Assembly (NCBI GenBank): GCA_012798055.1
Contig: JAAZOA010000144.1
Coordinates: forward strand, 1 to 26,009
Direction: 5' to 3'
From: Syntrophomonadaceae bacterium
GTDB lineage: Bacteria > Bacillota > Syntrophomonadia > Syntrophomonadales > Syntrophomonadaceae
DNA length: 26,009 bases
The number at the start of each line of letters is the position of its first letter. The stretch's first letter is position 1. A model generated the notes under the pieces. That model was not told the origin of the DNA and ran no database searches. It was given only the letters and a program-made list of their open reading frames with translations. Shown in pieces: positions 24,037 through 26,009 of this stretch. The position numbers and the translations under genes were made by a program.

Positions 24037-24789
24037 CTAAGCGTCAGGCCAGAGGTCTGCTTCCCATTTTTCGGCATGGGGTGCCAACTGCCCCCTCAAG
24101 ATGGAGGCGAAACTCAGCAGGGATTTGAGCGCGTCTCCAGCCGGGTAATAGAAAGCGGTCCAGTTTTCATGGTCCTCCCCGTCATGGTTAGGGATGACAT
24201 AGTCGAATCTCCACGCCAGTGCCAGTTCCGAGGGTGCGCTGGCAGCCCGTTTCTCCACATTGGCCAGGTCGGGCTGGGAAAGAATGCCCTTCTGACGCTT
24301 GGTGCGCCGGAGCAGCTTGCGGCGCTGCATATCGATCAACAGTTCCGGCAGAACAGCCCCCTGTTCCTTGAACCACAAAATCTCCTGGCGGGATAAGGGG
24401 GACAAGAATATTTTGAGCATGGGGGTCGCGGACAACTCCGGCAGGTTCCACAAGGCCTGGGGGATGAAGGGGTTGCCTTCAAAAAAAGCATCCCTCCCGC
24501 TGGCCAGTACAGCCTCGAGCTCGGCCAGATCCAGCCCCTGCAAATCACCCCGCACCTCCAGGACTATAAACCCCGGGCGGTTCATTAGGGTTTCTATTTC
24601 TCGGCGTGACCGGAAGTAATAATCCACCCCCTCCTTTTCCCCCGGGCGGGGGGAGCGGCTGTTGTAAAGGACCAGCTTGTGCAGATTTTGCGCCACTTCC
24701 GGGAAAAATGACTCCAGTGTCTCGCACAGCGGCCCCTTGCCGACGCAGGAAGGACCGCCCAACATGATCAGCCTGCCAGTGGTTTTCAT
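24037..24789 (-). CDS. Divergent guanylate-kinase-like P-loop protein
   Basis: 250 aa, longer than the ~205 aa of Gmk. The P-loop is GGPSCVGKGPL (11-21) where Gmk has GPSGVGKGT, so the conserved Thr after GKG is Pro. The GMP region SRSPRPGEKEGVDYYF keeps the two arginines and the Glu. The tyrosine that contacts GMP in GNYYG-type motifs is not evident (GDLQGLDLAEL occurs instead). The second half (KIFLSPLSRQEILWFKEQGA, QRRKLLRRTKRQKG) has the basic lid character of nucleotide kinases. A C-terminal extension of about 50 residues is new. It may be a kinase with another substrate, or inactive. ATG 24787-24789 follows GAGGGGG. It starts 24 bases after the carbonic anhydrase stop, so they form one operon. 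Confidence 0.7.
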   Translation of the reverse strand: MKTTGRLIMLGGPSCVGKGPLCETLESFFPEVAQNLHKLVLYNSRSPRPGEKEGVDYYFRSRREIETLMNRPGFIVLEVRGDLQGLDLAELEAVLASGRDAFFEGNPFIPQALWNLPELSATPMLKIFLSPLSRQEILWFKEQGAVLPELLIDMQRRKLLRRTKRQKGILSQPDLANVEKRAASAPSELALAWRFDYVIPNHDGEDHENWTAFYYPAGDALKSLLSFASILRGQLAPHAEKWEADLWPDA

Positions 24790-24813
24790 GGCTATGCCCC
24801 CTCTGCTCTGTCT

Positions 24814-25506
24814 CTATGGCAAGCGCTGGGCCCGGGCGGCGAAGCCGCCGATATCCGGCATGGACCGGATTGCGGCCGGATCCTTAACGCCATTGACATT
24901 GGCCGTGTATACCTTGCCATAACCGCCCCCGTATAAATTGTGGAGATCAAGTACCACCCCGATTATGTAGAGAGATTTATGGGCAACCAGTGGTGCTACT
25001 TCCGGGATCTGCAGCAGGGCTTCGACTTGCTGGTCCACGTTTATTTCCGACAACCGGGCCGGATTCCGGGCTGCAGCCGCCAGATCCACCTTTATGCCTG
25101 CGCAGGCCTGCTCCAGCGATCCTTTGACTGTGTTAAGTTCGTTGACCAGGGCGGGAGGTTCCGAACTGTATTCCGAGGTGGCTGCCTTGATCGCGCCGCA
25201 TTCGGTGTGGCCGGCGACGATCATCAAAGGTGTGTGTAGATGCAGTATCCCGTACAGTACTGATCCTTCCGAATTCTTGACCTGGTTGCCGATGTTCTCG
25301 ATGCAGAATACCCGGTTGAAGGTGTCGCCCAGCATGGAGGGCGGGACCCGGGAATCGCAGCAGGTCAAAAGGGTGACGAATGGGTGCTGCTGGTAATTGC
25401 CCTTCCTGAATGCCTCCAGGGGAAATCCGGCCGCAAAGGATTCCAGGCTGGCATCCAGTTCCTGCAAAAGGGCGGGCAGGTCAAAGTGGGTGGGCTCATG
25501 TGACAT
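24814..25506 (-). CDS. Beta-class carbonic anhydrase
   Basis: Interconverts CO2 and bicarbonate with a zinc centre. 230 aa. The zinc and catalytic motif CxDxR is Cys49-Cys50-Asp51-Ser52-Arg53 (LTCCDSRVPPSM), and HxxC is His100 to Cys103 (AGHTECGAI). No signal peptide, so cytoplasmic. ENIGNQV and VLYGILHLHTPLMIVAGH are typical of the family. The ATG at 25504-25506 has AGGAGG (25515-25520) eight bases upstream, and the next 100 bases are very A/T-rich, with TATAAT-like hexamers suitable for a promoter. First gene of a two-gene operon with the gmk-like protein, divergent from the formate/nitrite-transporter gene. Confidence 0.95.
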   Translation of the reverse strand: MSHEPTHFDLPALLQELDASLESFAAGFPLEAFRKGNYQQHPFVTLLTCCDSRVPPSMLGDTFNRVFCIENIGNQVKNSEGSVLYGILHLHTPLMIVAGHTECGAIKAATSEYSSEPPALVNELNTVKGSLEQACAGIKVDLAAAARNPARLSEINVDQQVEALLQIPEVAPLVAHKSLYIIGVVLDLHNLYGGGYGKVYTANVNGVKDPAAIRSMPDIGGFAARAQRLP

Positions 25507-25631
25507 AACAACAACCTCCTATAATGATAATTTAATATTATATAAATGATAAATATAGATTATAAATAATCATGGTGCAAAGGGATTTCTAGATTTTTAT
25601 AGAAATTATCTTTTGGTTAACTAGAGATCAA

Positions 25632-25857
25632 GGGTGGTCGCTGCCGGATTTAGATGCAGCCTCAGGGATATTTTACCACCCGGAGCATAGCTCCACAATA
25701 CATACATGGACAGATAGGGATTGGCTGAAGACGGTGGTGCAACCGTCTCATATAGGCCCGGGTATTAACTCAGACTCTGGCATGCTTCGGAAGGCGGGCG
25801 TTCGGAGTTTTGAGTCGAGAACCATATAGGACACAGGGCTCGACCGATGACTGTGTC
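25632..25857 (+). promoter_or_regulatory. Hairpin-rich leader upstream of the FNT-family gene
   Basis: Five perfect stems lie in order: GGGTGGT (25632-25638) with ACCACCC (25675-25681), enclosing GCTGC (25640-25644) with GCAGC (25656-25660); GGAGC-ATA-GCTCC (25682-25694), stacked directly on the first; AGACGGT (25729-25735) with ACCGTCT (25742-25748); GACTC (25773-25777) with GAGTC (25812-25816); GACACAG (25830-25836) with CTGTGTC (25851-25857). Nothing in the region looks coding. The arrangement suggests a structured RNA leader or a small RNA, but I cannot assign a known family. No T-run follows, so control would be at translation or RNA stability. It fills most of the 435-base gap between the carbonic anhydrase and FNT starts; 25520-25620 is A/T-rich promoter-like DNA. 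Confidence 0.5.
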
Positions 25858-25941
25858 ACAAATTTCAAGGGGGGGATAGACCGGACCGCCAATAGAAATA
25901 TCGACGCGCAATATTAAGTGTGAGGGAGAGTGAATTGTAGG

Positions 25942-26009
25942 ATGAATTTTATGACTCCAGGTGAAATCGCGGTTGCGGCAGCAAATGCCGGCAAAGTCAA
26001 ATCCGAACT
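25942..26009 (+). CDS. Formate/nitrite transporter (FocA/FNT) family protein, N-terminus only
   Basis: Open to the right edge: 22 codons and two bases. It reads MNFMTPGEIAVAAANAGKVK then S-E. Members of the FNT channel family begin with this kind of short amphipathic helix (M-x-x-x-(T/K)P-x-EIA-x-A-A-x-x-AG). The start is ATG 25942, or ATG 25951 in the same frame; AGGGAGAG (25923-25930) is the nearest ribosome-site-like sequence. If correct, it is a pentameric membrane channel for formate or a related small anion. Call rests on a short stretch, so certainty is limited. Confidence 0.6.
   Translation, partial: MNFMTPGEIAVAAANAGKVKSE

Noticed and set aside
25631..25648. T-box-like sequence (GGGTGGT)
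   Set aside because: The conserved continuation is not matched, no terminator/antiterminator pair follows, and it pairs perfectly with ACCACCC instead; the downstream gene is not a T-box type target.

Overview
The window looks like a chromosomal segment of a Gram-positive, Firmicutes/Clostridia-type bacterium of moderate GC. The main evidence is gene order. It carries glmU-prs-pth-mfd, then a MurJ/SpoVB-type flippase-mazG-HU-yabO(rqcP)-divIC-yabR(S1)-ppx, which is the conserved block around Bacillus subtilis glmU to yabR. A syntrophic or anaerobic clostridium (Syntrophomonas-like) would fit the clostridial citrate synthase, the aminomutase and the formate-type channel, but no rRNA or other marker in the window proves the genus.

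Layout. 1-5940: end of glmU, prs, pth, a 78-bp perfect-arm inverted-repeat element, and mfd, all on the plus strand. 6014-18512: an accessory insert relative to the Bacillus order. It holds a DUF389 membrane protein with three C-terminal repeats, citrate synthase, a bacterial eRF1-like protein (baeRF, minus), 6-phosphofructokinase, a MscS channel, a radical-SAM aminomutase (minus) whose substrate-pocket residues match glutamate rather than lysine 2,3-aminomutase, an OmpR-type two-component pair, and an NhaA Na+/H+ antiporter (minus) broken by one in-frame TAA. 18738-23938: return to the conserved block (flippase, mazG, HU, rqcP, a tiny HTH gene, divIC, S1 protein, Ppx/GppA), with good intrinsic terminators after rqcP and the S1 gene and a probably bidirectional one after ppx. 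24037-25506: a minus-strand pair, beta-carbonic anhydrase followed by a divergent guanylate-kinase-like protein. 25942-end: start of a formate/nitrite-transporter-family gene behind a long leader rich in hairpins.

Themes. Translation and ribosome-rescue functions are spread over the window (Pth, RqcP, baeRF). Salt and osmotic functions cluster in the insert (MscS, probable beta-glutamate synthesis, NhaA). The sporulation genes that interrupt this block in Bacillus (fin, spoVT, yabP, yabQ) are not present here. The most useful leads are the aminomutase specificity switch, the 12-bp perfect dyad over the flippase promoter and start codon, the NhaA nonsense codon, the structured leader before the FNT gene, the degenerate guanylate-kinase-like protein, and the triplicated tail of the DUF389 protein. 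I do not see a CRISPR array, prophage, insertion sequence, tRNA or rRNA.
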